Made by a program: the position numbers and the translations under genes. Below are positions 54,034 through 61,728 of a stretch of DNA of 64,000 bases, piece after piece. A model generated the notes under the pieces. That model did not search any database, had not been told where the DNA came from, and worked only from the letters and a program-made list of their open reading frames with translations. Location: contig JAZUBA010000077.1 in assembly GCA_045638265.1 (NCBI GenBank), forward strand, positions 1 through 64,000, read 5' to 3'. Position 1 is the stretch's first letter; the number at the start of each line of letters is the position of its first letter. This stretch comes from RGIG4140 sp045638265. GTDB taxonomy: Bacteria > Pseudomonadota > Alphaproteobacteria > CAAHEQ01 > UBA3637.

Positions 54034-54164
54034 TTGAACCAACCAATAAACGTTGAAATGAAACTCATTAAATCACCCGTACCGGTTAAATATGAACCGA
54101 TAGATGTAAAAATATATCCCCAAAACGATTTATTTTTGATTGTAGCCTTGATTTTATCTTTCAT
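54030..54164 (-). CDS. Small provirus membrane protein
   Basis: 44 residues starting MKDKIKATIKNKSFWGY, with a basic N-terminus and a hydrophobic C-terminal half (IFTSIGSYLTG...FISTFIGWF). The purine-rich ribosome site GGGGGGTAGGGC precedes the ATG. Its stop overlaps the convergent regulator stop. The size fits a structural membrane protein or holin. Confidence 0.6.
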   Translation of the reverse strand: MKDKIKATIKNKSFWGYIFTSIGSYLTGTGDLMSFISTFIGWFN

Positions 54165-54176
54165 GCCCTACCCCCC

Positions 54177-54371
54177 TTAAAAAAATGTCATTTGTTGCTG
54201 TGAGCGTCTTTTTGTGCGTTTTTTGACCGTCTTTTTTTTCGGTTTAGCTGTCTTTTTTGTTTTTGACTTCATTTTGTTGTATATTTTCTTGCGTTCTTCT
54301 GCCGGCAATCCTTGCGTCATGCAAGCCCAATACGCCTTTTGGTATTTTCTATATAATGCTGTTGTTGTCAT
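54177..54371 (-). CDS. Small basic provirus protein
   Basis: 64 residues. The C-terminal half is almost only Lys, Arg and Thr (KSKTKKTAKPKKKTVKKRTK), suggesting binding to the viral DNA or to membrane phosphates inside the virion. The start is supported by GGAGGGAT. No homologue is recognised. Confidence 0.65.
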   Translation of the reverse strand: MTTTALYRKYQKAYWACMTQGLPAEERKKIYNKMKSKTKKTAKPKKKTVKKRTKRRSQQQMTFF

Positions 54372-54523
54372 TTGTGATATCCCTCCAATTTTTTTAGACG
54401 TTCATCGTACATGTTAATTTTAAATTCAATCTTTAAAATTCTTGTTTCAATGCGCATTACCTGAAACAAGATAATGATTGATATCCCGAAAGCCCCGTAT
54501 GTTTCAATTAACGTTTCTATCAT
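54368..54523 (-). CDS. Small one-TM provirus protein
   Basis: 51 residues with one hydrophobic helix (GAFGISIIILFQVM) and a charged C-terminus (IEFKINMYDERLKKLEGYHK). The ATG overlaps the stop of the upstream gene (ATGA), which indicates coupled translation. Candidate holin or membrane structural protein. Confidence 0.6.
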   Translation of the reverse strand: MIETLIETYGAFGISIIILFQVMRIETRILKIEFKINMYDERLKKLEGYHK

Positions 54524-54732
54524 TTCAAATACTTCTTCCAAACATACCAACCAGCAATACCTAATACGCCGGCAATAACTAAATCTTGATTATCTAATTG
54601 CTTATTTTGTGTTATTACGCCATTTTCGGCATTAATAATTACATCTGGATTATCGGTTGCATTATTTATTACTGTTCCGATATATGCCCCACCAAAAAAT
54701 GCTCCTACAACTCCCAAAACTACCGGTAACAT
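54520..54732 (-). CDS. Small two-TM provirus protein
   Basis: 70 residues with two hydrophobic helices (VVLGVVGAFFGGAYIGTVI and LVIAGVLGIAGWYVW) joined by a polar loop. A perfect GGAGG ribosome site is present. It fits an integral protein of the internal virion membrane or a holin; it directly follows the wall-hydrolase gene. Confidence 0.65.
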   Translation of the reverse strand: MLPVVLGVVGAFFGGAYIGTVINNATDNPDVIINAENGVITQNKQLDNQDLVIAGVLGIAGWYVWKKYLK

Positions 54733-54743
54733 AAAAAGACCTC

Positions 54744-55265
54744 CTAAACATAAAATACGTGGTTTCCAATCTCTGCCGTTTTTGTTAATCTATCCGCCCA
54801 ATACGGTTTTATTGATTTTGCGTGATAATGCGTTGCCCCGCCTGAATAGTCGTGCAAACCCTCATTTAATGCCGTTGTTGCCAACTGATGCAAGTACGCA
54901 AATATAAAATCACTATCAACTGTTGCATTAATCATTTGATTATAATTTGATAATTCTGTTTTATTTGTTGTGCCGACTGTTTTTGCATTCCAGCAACTGA
55001 ATTGATACGGTTTTAATACAACATCTTCAACTGTTGCCCCGTACCAACCGCCCTTTTTAACCCTGTTTAAAATTGTTGACATGACCGCCTGTTGACCGGT
55101 TGACGTTTCGCCCCTCGCCTCACCGTATACCGTCCTTGCTAATAAATCAATTTCACGCGCTTTTGCTGTATCGTTTGTTGTTGTATATTCTTTTCTTAAC
55201 ATTCTATACCCCCAATAAACACCCAATATCAAAATAATTGTTTCACCTGCTTTATTGTACTTCAT
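54744..55265 (-). CDS. SleB-type cell wall hydrolase (provirus lysin)
   Basis: 173 residues. One N-terminal transmembrane helix is followed by a Hydrolase_2 (SleB/CwlJ) domain: LARTVYGEARGE with the catalytic Glu, AVMSTILNRVKKGGW, and the PYQFSCWN segment. It cuts peptidoglycan during entry or lysis. The membrane anchor suits a virion-associated enzyme in a membrane-containing phage. Small holin-like genes follow directly. Confidence 0.9.
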   Translation of the reverse strand: MKYNKAGETIILILGVYWGYRMLRKEYTTTNDTAKAREIDLLARTVYGEARGETSTGQQAVMSTILNRVKKGGWYGATVEDVVLKPYQFSCWNAKTVGTTNKTELSNYNQMINATVDSDFIFAYLHQLATTALNEGLHDYSGGATHYHAKSIKPYWADRLTKTAEIGNHVFYV

Positions 55266-55272
55266 CTGTCGC

Positions 55273-55620
55273 CTACTCCGTTATATACGGATTATCTTCC
55301 CGAATTTCGTCTTTTTTAGTTAGCCAATTTTGTTTTGCTTCAATAGTGCGTTCGTCTTCTTCCCCATATCTTGCCCTATTTTCATCGTAATCAAATTTAA
55401 TCGGATCAGCCTGTTCAATATATAGGTTTTGACGCCGTTTTTTAATTTCATCATTTAATTCATCAATTGTAGGTTCTGGAAGTTTAACAACACAATATTC
55501 ATCATCAATTTCTTGAATAGTATATTTACCGCTTAAATTACACCATTCAGCAACTTGTGAATATTCCTCTTGCTTTTCTTCAATTTCTGATTTTTTTATT
55601 TTCCAATTTTCGTATGACAT
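55273..55620 (-). CDS. Provirus fibre chaperone-like protein
   Basis: 115 residues, acidic and helical. The C-terminal part (RRQNLYIEQADPIKFDYDEN...WLTKKDEIRE) is the pattern common in short phage proteins that follow fibre genes and act as assembly chaperones. It lies directly after the fibre gene. The start at 55620 is supported by AGGAGG. An assembly role is inferred from position. Confidence 0.6.
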   Translation of the reverse strand: MSYENWKIKKSEIEEKQEEYSQVAEWCNLSGKYTIQEIDDEYCVVKLPEPTIDELNDEIKKRRQNLYIEQADPIKFDYDENRARYGEEDERTIEAKQNWLTKKDEIREDNPYITE

Positions 55621-55631
55621 TGTTAAACCTC

Positions 55632-56687
55632 CTAATAACCGATTGCAAACCAAGACACTTTGAATTGAGCAATTCCCCCATATCTATCCCATTGAAAACT
55701 TGTAGAAGTTTGATTTTCAATATAGCTACAGTTTGCTGACTGATTATTGTCGATGAATTGTGTAAATACTTGATAAGAATCTCCACTTGTAAATGCGGTA
55801 GGTAACGTTACTGTCATTTTTGAACCACTCGCTTGTGATTCCCCATGCTGCATAATTAATCCATTAGAGAATTTTATTGCGTTTCCATTAGCGTTACTTA
55901 TTAAAGTAGCCAATCCGTTACCACTTGATGATAAAACTGATTTAACAAATGCCGTTGTTGCAATTTCTGTTGAATTACTGTTTGAAGGCGGTGTGATAAC
56001 GCTAGTTGATGTATTACCGCTACTGTCAATTCCTAAATCAATAGTATTGAATACATTTACTCCATTAACCGTACGTCTTAAACCGTATGTATTGCGCAAA
56101 AGTCCGTTTGTCAAGTATGATATTTGTTGATACGCCTTTAAAGACTCATCAGAATTATCTACATTAAATGTAACCCAATACATATTGTTATCCGGCAATG
56201 TTGATACATCTGCGGTTACATTCTTATCAATATTACCGTTAATTGTCATATTATTATTAACGGTTAAATTTGATGTAATGGTTGTTCCTGCTACTGTTGC
56301 ATTTCCGGTTGAATTTAAACCGGCAACACTGGTTGTACCTGCTACTGTTACATTGCCGGTGGAATTTAATCCGGCAACGCTAGTGTTTCCGCCAAATGAT
56401 GCACTGCCGGTTACATTTAAACCGGCAACGCTAGTGTTTCCGCCAAATGATGCATTACCGGTTACATTCAAACCGGCAACGCTGGTTGTACCTGCTACTG
56501 TTACATTGCCGGTGGAATTTAATCCGGCAACGCTAGTGTTTCCGCCAAATGATGCACTGCCGGTTACATTTAAACTTGATGATTTAATTTCGCCGGTAAA
56601 TGTTTTATTACCTGCAATTGTTTCATTGCCTGTGTTATGAACAACTAAATTATTTTGTGCCGAATTATCAATAACTCTGTTTCTCAT
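55632..56687 (-). CDS. Provirus receptor-binding fibre/spike protein
   Basis: 351 residues. An N-terminal segment precedes about eight near-identical 13-14-residue units (VTVAGTTSVAGLN, NASFGGNTSVAGLN) suited to a trimeric beta-structured shaft. The C-terminal tip ends in VSWFAIGY, an ending common in phage tail-fibre tips. The protein binds the host surface. The repeated 45-60 bp DNA units make it prone to length change. The ATG at 56687 is preceded by GGAG; an upstream TTG is less likely. Confidence 0.8.
   Translation of the reverse strand: MRNRVIDNSAQNNLVVHNTGNETIAGNKTFTGEIKSSSLNVTGSASFGGNTSVAGLNSTGNVTVAGTTSVAGLNVTGNASFGGNTSVAGLNVTGSASFGGNTSVAGLNSTGNVTVAGTTSVAGLNSTGNATVAGTTITSNLTVNNNMTINGNIDKNVTADVSTLPDNNMYWVTFNVDNSDESLKAYQQISYLTNGLLRNTYGLRRTVNGVNVFNTIDLGIDSSGNTSTSVITPPSNSNSTEIATTAFVKSVLSSSGNGLATLISNANGNAIKFSNGLIMQHGESQASGSKMTVTLPTAFTSGDSYQVFTQFIDNNQSANCSYIENQTSTSFQWDRYGGIAQFKVSWFAIGY
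56330..56580 (-). repeat. Fibre-gene short tandem repeats
   Basis: Repeating units with the core CCGGCAACGCTAGTGTTTCC are nearly identical, at least three times in this stretch, with a second alternating version. Confidence 0.8.
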
Positions 56688-56699
56688 GCACAAGCTCCT

Positions 56700-57275
56700 T
56701 TAATTGAACAATGCAACTGATACTTTTTGTCCTGATGTACCGTATATGTTAAAACTTGTTGACAAGTCCATGTCAAAAACGGCTTGCGGTTGCAATTCAA
56801 AAGTATTATTAGCAAATAAAAATACACTTGATGTATCACTTGAATTTTGAATGACAACTCTTTTATATCCTTGCGAATTAACAGGTAAAACACCATTTGC
56901 CGGAAATGTTTGTAAACTTGCGGATATATTTGTATAAGGATAATTTGAAACATTAACCGTTCCGGATACTGTCAACCGGTCATCTTGAATTGTACCTACT
57001 GCGGTTGCAATAACAATGTTAATGTCTGAATTTGTCGTATTTGTTATTGTTACTGATGGTAATTGTTCCGGATATGTTATGCACAAGCCTAAATTAAATT
57101 CTGTTTCCGTTGACAATGCGCCAAAACGAAACAATAAATCGGATGAATTAACCGCATTTGATTCTAAAATACGTATCGTGTTATATGATTGATATAATGT
57201 ATAACTTTTATTTGCCGGAACTGTTATTTTATTCTGCCGGTATGAAATCGGTGTTGTACTGTTATTAATTGCCAT
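56700..57275 (-). CDS. Provirus spike-base-like protein
   Basis: 191 residues, beta-rich, Asn/Thr/Ser-rich, with no membrane segment. Segments such as TVSGTVNVSNYP and VVIQNSSDTSSVFLFANNTFEL look like a jelly-roll or spike domain. Its start overlaps the previous stop (TAATG), and the fibre gene follows 13 bases later, so it may form the vertex base or penton holding the fibre. Function is inferred from position only. Confidence 0.65.
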   Translation of the reverse strand: MAINNSTTPISYRQNKITVPANKSYTLYQSYNTIRILESNAVNSSDLLFRFGALSTETEFNLGLCITYPEQLPSVTITNTTNSDINIVIATAVGTIQDDRLTVSGTVNVSNYPYTNISASLQTFPANGVLPVNSQGYKRVVIQNSSDTSSVFLFANNTFELQPQAVFDMDLSTSFNIYGTSGQKVSVALFN

Positions 57276-57919
57276 TACTTTTTACTCCCAAAATATACCC
57301 ATGTTACAAACCCAATTAAAGCGTATAATGCGTACGTTTTAACCGCTGAATTTGTCGCTTGCTCTGAATTATAAGCTTGCGCTAACGATGATGTTACTAA
57401 TTCTGTTTGCTGTTGTGAACTGCCGATTGTTTCTTGTATCCATTTAAACGTATCATTAAATAAATTGTTTGACTGGTCCAAAACTGCATTAATCAATGAT
57501 GTTGTAGAATTTGTTAATTGCTTAGTAATATCTATTGTTCCATCAATTAAATCATTTGTTGTTTTACCTGCTTCGTTTACAAAATCCAAAGAACCATCAA
57601 CAAATGTACCGGCAATTTTATTTGATTGTGTCATTAAATCATAAGCGCCATCAATTAATGTATTTGTTGCTTTATTATTTTCCGCCATCAAATCAAGTGA
57701 ACCATCAACAAATGTATTATTTGTTTGCGTAATTGCCGAAATTAAAGCGTTTGCTGTGTCTTCGCTTAATCCGTCAACCGTAATATTACCGCCTGCAATC
57801 ATGTTTTTATCAGAACCACCGCCCAATTCTCCACCGCCAAAATCTATTGCAAAATTTTGACTGTTATCGTTTAAATTAGTTGTTGAACTTGATTTGCTTG
57901 ATGATGAAAAAAGACCCAT
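57275..57919 (-). CDS. Provirus repeat membrane protein
   Basis: 214 residues. A Ser/Asn-rich N-terminus is followed by about five imperfect 16-20-residue helical repeats (TFVDGSLDLMAENNK, TLIDGAYDLMTQSNK, TFVDGSLDFVNEAGK), forming a long rod, and a C-terminal transmembrane helix (ALYALIGFVTWVYFG). A rod anchored in the internal membrane could be a tape-measure or spacer between membrane and capsid. The start at 57919 overlaps the preceding stop. Confidence 0.7.
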   Translation of the reverse strand: MGLFSSSSKSSSTTNLNDNSQNFAIDFGGGELGGGSDKNMIAGGNITVDGLSEDTANALISAITQTNNTFVDGSLDLMAENNKATNTLIDGAYDLMTQSNKIAGTFVDGSLDFVNEAGKTTNDLIDGTIDITKQLTNSTTSLINAVLDQSNNLFNDTFKWIQETIGSSQQQTELVTSSLAQAYNSEQATNSAVKTYALYALIGFVTWVYFGSKK

Positions 57920-58188
57920 TATTTGCCCCCTTTCCACAACTTAACAATAATTATACCACCGGCAATTATGGTTAAAATTTTAACTAATCCGAATTGTCTA
58001 TCAGTTTTATTACCACCTACAATTTTATCCCCAAGTGTTACCGCCCCTGTCATTGCGGAAGATGTAGATGCTCCAAAATTGTTTAAAAAATCCAATGCGC
58101 CAATACTTGCGTTGACGTCCCTCAAAACTCCGGCGTTTGAACCGCCGGAATTTGAGGTGTTTGTTGTTGCTGTGCCTGACGTTGACAT
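57919..58188 (-). CDS. Provirus small membrane protein
   Basis: 89 residues: a Ser/Thr/Gly-rich N-terminus and one C-terminal transmembrane helix (ILTIIAGGIIIVKLW). Its stop overlaps the next start. It fits a virion membrane protein of the PM2 type. Confidence 0.7.
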   Translation of the reverse strand: MSTSGTATTNTSNSGGSNAGVLRDVNASIGALDFLNNFGASTSSAMTGAVTLGDKIVGGNKTDRQFGLVKILTIIAGGIIIVKLWKGGK

Positions 58189-58196
58189 TTAAACCC

Positions 58197-58451
58197 CTAT
58201 TTCAAAATTTTAACTGCCATCCGATAGACCAGCAATGCGCCAATCGTACCACCAATAACAAGGAGAACATTTTTTGCATTGTTGGCTGTAACTGCATTTA
58301 AACGATTTTGTTCAATCGTTGAATCTGCTATACTTTGATTGATTTGTGCCTGCTCTTTTTGTGCTTCGGCTGTAAAATAAGAACTTGCAATAGTCGTTAC
58401 ACTTTGCAATGCTTTGTCAAACCATGACCCATTATTTGTATTTTCTGCCAT
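58197..58451 (-). CDS. Provirus small membrane protein
   Basis: 84 residues: a helical, Gln-rich N-terminal part and one C-terminal transmembrane helix (VLLVIGGTIGALLVY). It directly follows the capsid gene. A virion membrane protein is likely. Confidence 0.7.
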   Translation of the reverse strand: MAENTNNGSWFDKALQSVTTIASSYFTAEAQKEQAQINQSIADSTIEQNRLNAVTANNAKNVLLVIGGTIGALLVYRMAVKILK

Positions 58452-58465
58452 GATTACCCCCTTTA

Positions 58466-59338
58466 TTATACGCTACGAGCTGTTGCGTCAACTAATGTAT
58501 AACCGGTTGTCGGTGCTGTGCTGAATGATGTTTTAAAACGCATATCAGTAACACCTACCATCGAAAGAACGTCATTTGTACCGCCATCAGTAAATGAATA
58601 ATTGAAAACGCCTGAAACTGGACCAAAACCACGTTCGGCAATTAACATATCATTTGCATTTTTTGAAACGTTTTGAATAACAGGTTGATTGTTTACTAAT
58701 GCTTCACCGGCTGAAATAACACCTGTTGCGTCTGGAATTGCTAATGTGAACAATCTACCCATTGCCGAATCACGTGGCAATGTGTCAACTTCGCTTGTAC
58801 CGGTTGTTGTGAATGATTGAGCATAGGATAATAATTTTGTTTTTAAAACTGTAATATTGACGCCTGCTCCTTTATCAACACGTTCTGTATATGCTTTTAC
58901 GTCTGTAACATTCGTAATTGTTGCCCCGCACTGAATTTGAATTTGAATGTTAGTCAACGGCTGATATTGTCCATTTGATTTGCTGAAACCATCACAACCA
59001 ATAGCAAATGAATCTTCTGCTGCTGGTAATTTATAAATTAATGGTGCTACTAACAATGGAAAAACATTAACCGGTGTTGTAGTGCCAACTTGTGGGCCTA
59101 AACTTGAATATACTTTTATTAAGTTAGCCGGTGAAATATTTAAATATTCTTCACCATTCATTAACAAACTGATGTTTGAAATTGAACTTTGAATATTTGC
59201 CAATGTAGCCGGTGCGCCGTTGTTTGTAAATTCCAAAAACATTTGCGTAATAGTGCTAAATGATGGAATTGATAACGTGATTAATTTTCCAGATGAAACA
59301 CCGTCTGATGTATGTGATAACATTTTGCGTACTGCCAT
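58466..59338 (-). CDS. Probable double-jelly-roll major capsid protein
   Basis: 290 residues, beta-rich with no membrane segment. The N-terminal third (GKLITLSIPSFSTITQMFLE, then ISNISLLMNGEEYLNIS) has the sheet and LNGxE-like turn typical of the first jelly roll of corticovirus- and tectivirus-type capsid proteins. The length suits two stacked jelly rolls. It lies downstream of the packaging ATPase and upstream of one-TM proteins, as in PM2-like genomes. Assignment is by context and pattern; a structure prediction would settle it. Ribosome site GGAGATATAAC. Confidence 0.72.
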   Translation of the reverse strand: MAVRKMLSHTSDGVSSGKLITLSIPSFSTITQMFLEFTNNGAPATLANIQSSISNISLLMNGEEYLNISPANLIKVYSSLGPQVGTTTPVNVFPLLVAPLIYKLPAAEDSFAIGCDGFSKSNGQYQPLTNIQIQIQCGATITNVTDVKAYTERVDKGAGVNITVLKTKLLSYAQSFTTTGTSEVDTLPRDSAMGRLFTLAIPDATGVISAGEALVNNQPVIQNVSKNANDMLIAERGFGPVSGVFNYSFTDGGTNDVLSMVGVTDMRFKTSFSTAPTTGYTLVDATARSV

Positions 59339-59352
59339 GTTATATCTCCTTT

Positions 59353-59445
59353 TTAACCTCTGCGTTCTTGAATTTTGTTATATAACCAAATGCCCAACAT
59401 GCAAGCGCCTGCTGTCATTACGATTTTTGAAACATTGTTTTTCAT
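59353..59445 (-). CDS. Very small provirus membrane peptide
   Basis: 30 residues (MKNNVSKIVMTAGACMLGIW then LYNKIQERRG): one hydrophobic segment between basic ends. AAAGGA lies 8 bases before the ATG, and it sits between the terminator and the capsid gene. Probably a minor virion membrane protein. Confidence 0.6.
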   Translation of the reverse strand: MKNNVSKIVMTAGACMLGIWLYNKIQERRG

Positions 59446-59463
59446 TTTTTTTGTCCTTTCATT

Positions 59464-59514
59464 AAAAAAACCCGAATCCAAGTATATTTATAACACACTT
59501 TTTTTCGGGTTTTT
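59464..59514 (-). terminator. Terminator between the replication/packaging and capsid blocks
   Basis: AAAAACCCGAA / TTCGGGTTTTT, an 11-bp stem with a long AT loop, follows the ATPase stop on the minus strand. It probably separates early and late transcription. Confidence 0.7.
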
Positions 59515-59543
59515 CCTATGTAACATAACTTAATGTAGAAAAA

Positions 59544-60224
59544 TCACTTTTTTTCAAAAAAATTTATATTTCCGTTTAAGTCTTTGAAAAAATAAGAATA
59601 ATTTTGCATTGATAAAAGCTTATCTTTATCCCTGACAATCTGTGTTGCCTCGTTAATGTCCGCCAATTCTGACAATCTGAATATGTATATACCGGATAAA
59701 TTCGCCCGTATACCAATATCAACCGTTTTTATTCGTTGACTGGCAACAATCATGTTTATTCCTCTATCTCTGCCCATTTTTGCAATAGTCAACGCCCCAT
59801 GTGCCGGATTTAATCTTGATGTTCCGGACGGTATGCCCTCTTGTGCCTCATCAATTAAAACCGTTATTTTTGCCATATGTTGCACTTTGTATCCGGCTTG
59901 CATTTTAAAAATTTCAGAACATAAATCAGATAATTCTTTAACGGCATTTGACAAATTCGGTACGTATACGATGTGAAAACCTGTTGCAAATTTTTTTGAC
60001 ATAACACGCTTAAAATCGGCTATTGTTTGCACAATAACACGATTTTTAAGCCATTTCTCCCGTATCCATTCTTGCTTTGGGTCAAAAACAATTAAACGGT
60101 TGCATGATGTTATTAAACTTCTTGCTTTGGTTGTTTTTCCGCAACCGCTTGCGCCGAATATTCCGATGCGTTGCCCGTCTGTGTTTGTTTGAACCGTTTT
60201 GTTACTCTTTTGATTTTTTGCCAT
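59544..60224 (-). CDS. Genome-packaging ATPase (FtsK/HerA, A32-like)
   Basis: 226 residues. Walker A GASGCGKT is at 24-31, Walker B ITVLIDEAQEG at about 120, and SQRI at about 165 looks like a sensor or arginine segment. The layout is that of the P9-type packaging ATPases of membrane-containing dsDNA phages; filamentous-phage Zot proteins are related but usually longer with a membrane helix, which is absent here. It would pump the genome into a preformed capsid. Its first 112 bases overlap the end of the upstream gene in another frame. Confidence 0.85.
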   Translation of the reverse strand: MAKNQKSNKTVQTNTDGQRIGIFGASGCGKTTKARSLITSCNRLIVFDPKQEWIREKWLKNRVIVQTIADFKRVMSKKFATGFHIVYVPNLSNAVKELSDLCSEIFKMQAGYKVQHMAKITVLIDEAQEGIPSGTSRLNPAHGALTIAKMGRDRGINMIVASQRIKTVDIGIRANLSGIYIFRLSELADINEATQIVRDKDKLLSMQNYSYFFKDLNGNINFFEKK

Positions 60225-60613
60225 AGGTCGCCCCCTAGTTTACGCTTTGTTTTTTCGGCGTATATATCCGAACTTTTAAACGCTAAAAATTGAATCATTA
60301 AAATTGTTTCTGCTAATCTTGATGTTGTTTTATCAATTAAAAACCGTAAAAATTCGTATTTTTGCGCCTGCTCGTATATCCGGTTTGCCGTTATTCTTGC
60401 CCCTCGCTCCTCACTTTCCTTAATTGCTATGGATTGAATGCCGGTGCGGTCTGTCGCATATTGAAAAATTGATTTAAATTGTTGATAAAATTCTTCTTGC
60501 GTGTAAAAATTAGAAAAATCCGATACCAAAACCATTTCCGGCGTTTGTTCCGGTTGAATTGTCAACTGTTCCGGATTGATTTGAATCCCGTCGTCCATCA
60601 TCATTTCTTGCAT
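60113..60613 (-). CDS. Provirus protein of unknown function
   Basis: 166 residues, acidic at the N-terminus (MMMDDGIQINPEQLTIQPEQ), helical and charged in the middle, with a basic Lys/Arg-rich segment (KTKRKLGGDLWQKIKRVTKR) before the end. Both ends overlap neighbours out of frame (104 and 112 bp). It might be a DNA-binding or replication/packaging accessory. The ribosome site GGAGAAAT precedes the ATG. Confidence 0.7.
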   Translation of the reverse strand: MQEMMMDDGIQINPEQLTIQPEQTPEMVLVSDFSNFYTQEEFYQQFKSIFQYATDRTGIQSIAIKESEERGARITANRIYEQAQKYEFLRFLIDKTTSRLAETILMIQFLAFKSSDIYAEKTKRKLGGDLWQKIKRVTKRFKQTQTGNASEYSAQAVAEKQPKQEV

Positions 60614-60857
60614 GTGTTATTTCTCCTTTCTGTGCCTGCTGATGTTGTTCTTGTGTTAATGGGTACATGTGAATGACGCCATTTGTCCACGCCTTGCCGG
60701 CGGTTAATTGTTTTCCTGCTTCCCAACTGTCCACTTTGGAAAGTTTTGCATGATGTCCATTCGGACAGAATGTGTATAAAATACCGTTTTTATTCGTCCT
60801 GTAAGTGGTCGTTTGACCACATACCGGACATTTTCCCCTGCTAAAATCACTTTTCAT
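60510..60857 (-). CDS. Provirus zinc-ribbon protein
   Basis: 115 residues. The zinc-ribbon pattern CPVCGQTTTY...FCPNGHH (C-x2-C ... C-x4-H-like) lies at the N-terminus and a Gly/Asn-rich tail at the C-terminus. It probably binds nucleic acid. The start at 60857 is preceded by GAGGAAAACG and overlaps the upstream stop by 11 bp. The 3' end overlaps the next gene by 104 bp. Confidence 0.7.
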   Translation of the reverse strand: MKSDFSRGKCPVCGQTTTYRTNKNGILYTFCPNGHHAKLSKVDSWEAGKQLTAGKAWTNGVIHMYPLTQEQHQQAQKGEITHARNDDGRRDSNQSGTVDNSTGTNAGNGFGIGFF

Positions 60858-61023
60858 CGTTTTCCTCAATAATTAATGTAACCTTATAAGATTTTGTTTC
60901 ATATGAGATGTCATATTTTTCAGAAAGACACATTAATTCAAAAATATCTTCATTTTGCATATTTGCTATCATTAACATTTTAGCAATTAAATTTATCACA
61001 TGTTCTTTTTTTAGTTTTTCCAT
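60847..61023 (-). CDS. Small provirus protein
   Basis: 58 residues (starting MEKLKKEHVINLIAKMLMIA), helical and acidic at the C-terminus. GGAG lies 7 bases before the ATG. It sits between the putative origin region and the zinc-ribbon gene. No family is recognised. Confidence 0.65.
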   Translation of the reverse strand: MEKLKKEHVINLIAKMLMIANMQNEDIFELMCLSEKYDISYETKSYKVTLIIEENDEK

Positions 61024-61363
61024 TTTTTTTCTCCGTTGTTAAAATTTTTTCTCATACCTAAAATCACACTCCATTTTTTGCCGAGCATTTACAACCTACA
61101 CGTACGCACATACGCGTACGCATAAGCGCACGCCTGCACACGCCCACATTCTTTCAAAAAATTCTTTATTTTTTTTATTATTTAGGGTGCAATTTTTGCA
61201 CCCTCCCCCCGGTGCAAATTTTGCACCCTTAACACAAGCCTGTGGATAACTCACTTTTTTACTTAAAAAACAATACTTTAAATCACGAAAAAACGCCGTT
61301 TTTCGTGATTTGCCTGTGGATAACTCTGTTGATAAGTCATTTTTTATCATATTTTTCAATCCT
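61024..61363. other. Putative provirus replication origin
   Basis: About 340 bases without a convincing gene. It holds two perfect DnaA-box matches (TGTGGATAA at 61241-61249 and 61315-61323); two palindromes, GGGTGCAATTTTTGCACCC (61185-61203) and GGTGCAAATTTTGCACC (61211-61227); a 12-bp hairpin (61281-61310, arms AATCACGAAAAA); and an unusual GC-rich alternating purine-pyrimidine tract (about 61098-61150). A frame of 105 codons across it looks spurious because it decodes the boxes and repeats. Confidence 0.55.
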
Positions 61364-61651
61364 TTATTCGGGGTTATAATTAATAAAATATCCGTTGCTT
61401 GTAGTGCGTCCAATAATGCCCTTGTAAAATCTTGTTTGTTTTGTTAAATAACCATATTCTTCTAATCGTTTTACGGCATAAATAGCACTTCTTTTGCAAC
61501 AACCAACATCTTCTGCTATTTTATCATAAGCAGGCCAACAATACCCTTTTTTGTTTGAACGATAATTTAATGATGCCAATACAAGAATATCCGTTTTTTT
61601 CAAACGTGTATCCCCTAACGCTCTTGCTGGTATGTTAACAATATTTGCCAT
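61364..61651 (-). CDS. Provirus winged-helix protein, possible replication initiator
   Basis: 95 residues. The winged-HTH pattern LKKTDILVLASLNYRSNKKG, then YDKIAEDVGCCKRSAIYAVK and YLTKQTRF matches the HTH domain found in replication initiators and replisome organisers. It is first in the leftward operon and directly beside the DnaA-box cluster. The start at 61651 is supported by AGAGG. It could also be a plain transcription regulator. Confidence 0.7.
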   Translation of the reverse strand: MANIVNIPARALGDTRLKKTDILVLASLNYRSNKKGYCWPAYDKIAEDVGCCKRSAIYAVKRLEEYGYLTKQTRFYKGIIGRTTSNGYFINYNPE

Positions 61652-61679
61652 TTTACTAACCTCTAACTGGTAGTTAATA

Positions 61680-61717
61680 TTTTTACTAACCATAAATTAG
61701 TAAAAAGTACTTGTCAA
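61680..61717 (-). promoter_or_regulatory. Leftward promoter with overlapping operator
   Basis: TTGACA (minus strand, 61712-61717), 17 bases, TATGGT (61689-61694). The inverted repeat TTTTTACTAA / TTAGTAAAAA (61680-61706) covers the -10, as expected of a repressor site. Confidence 0.8.
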
Positions 61718-61728
61718 GAACTTTTTTT

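Noticed and set aside
56330..56580. CRISPR array
   Set aside because: Repeats are translated, lie within an intact fibre gene, and have no unique spacers or cas genes.
59544..60224. Zot-like morphogenesis protein of a filamentous phage
   Set aside because: The fold is related, but no transmembrane helix is present, and a capsid-protein candidate, lysin and fibre do not fit an inovirus.
61096..61413. A 105-codon leftward frame in the provirus
   Set aside because: It decodes the DnaA boxes, palindromes and an alternating CG-rich tract, has no ribosome site, and overlaps the winged-helix gene; better explained as origin DNA.
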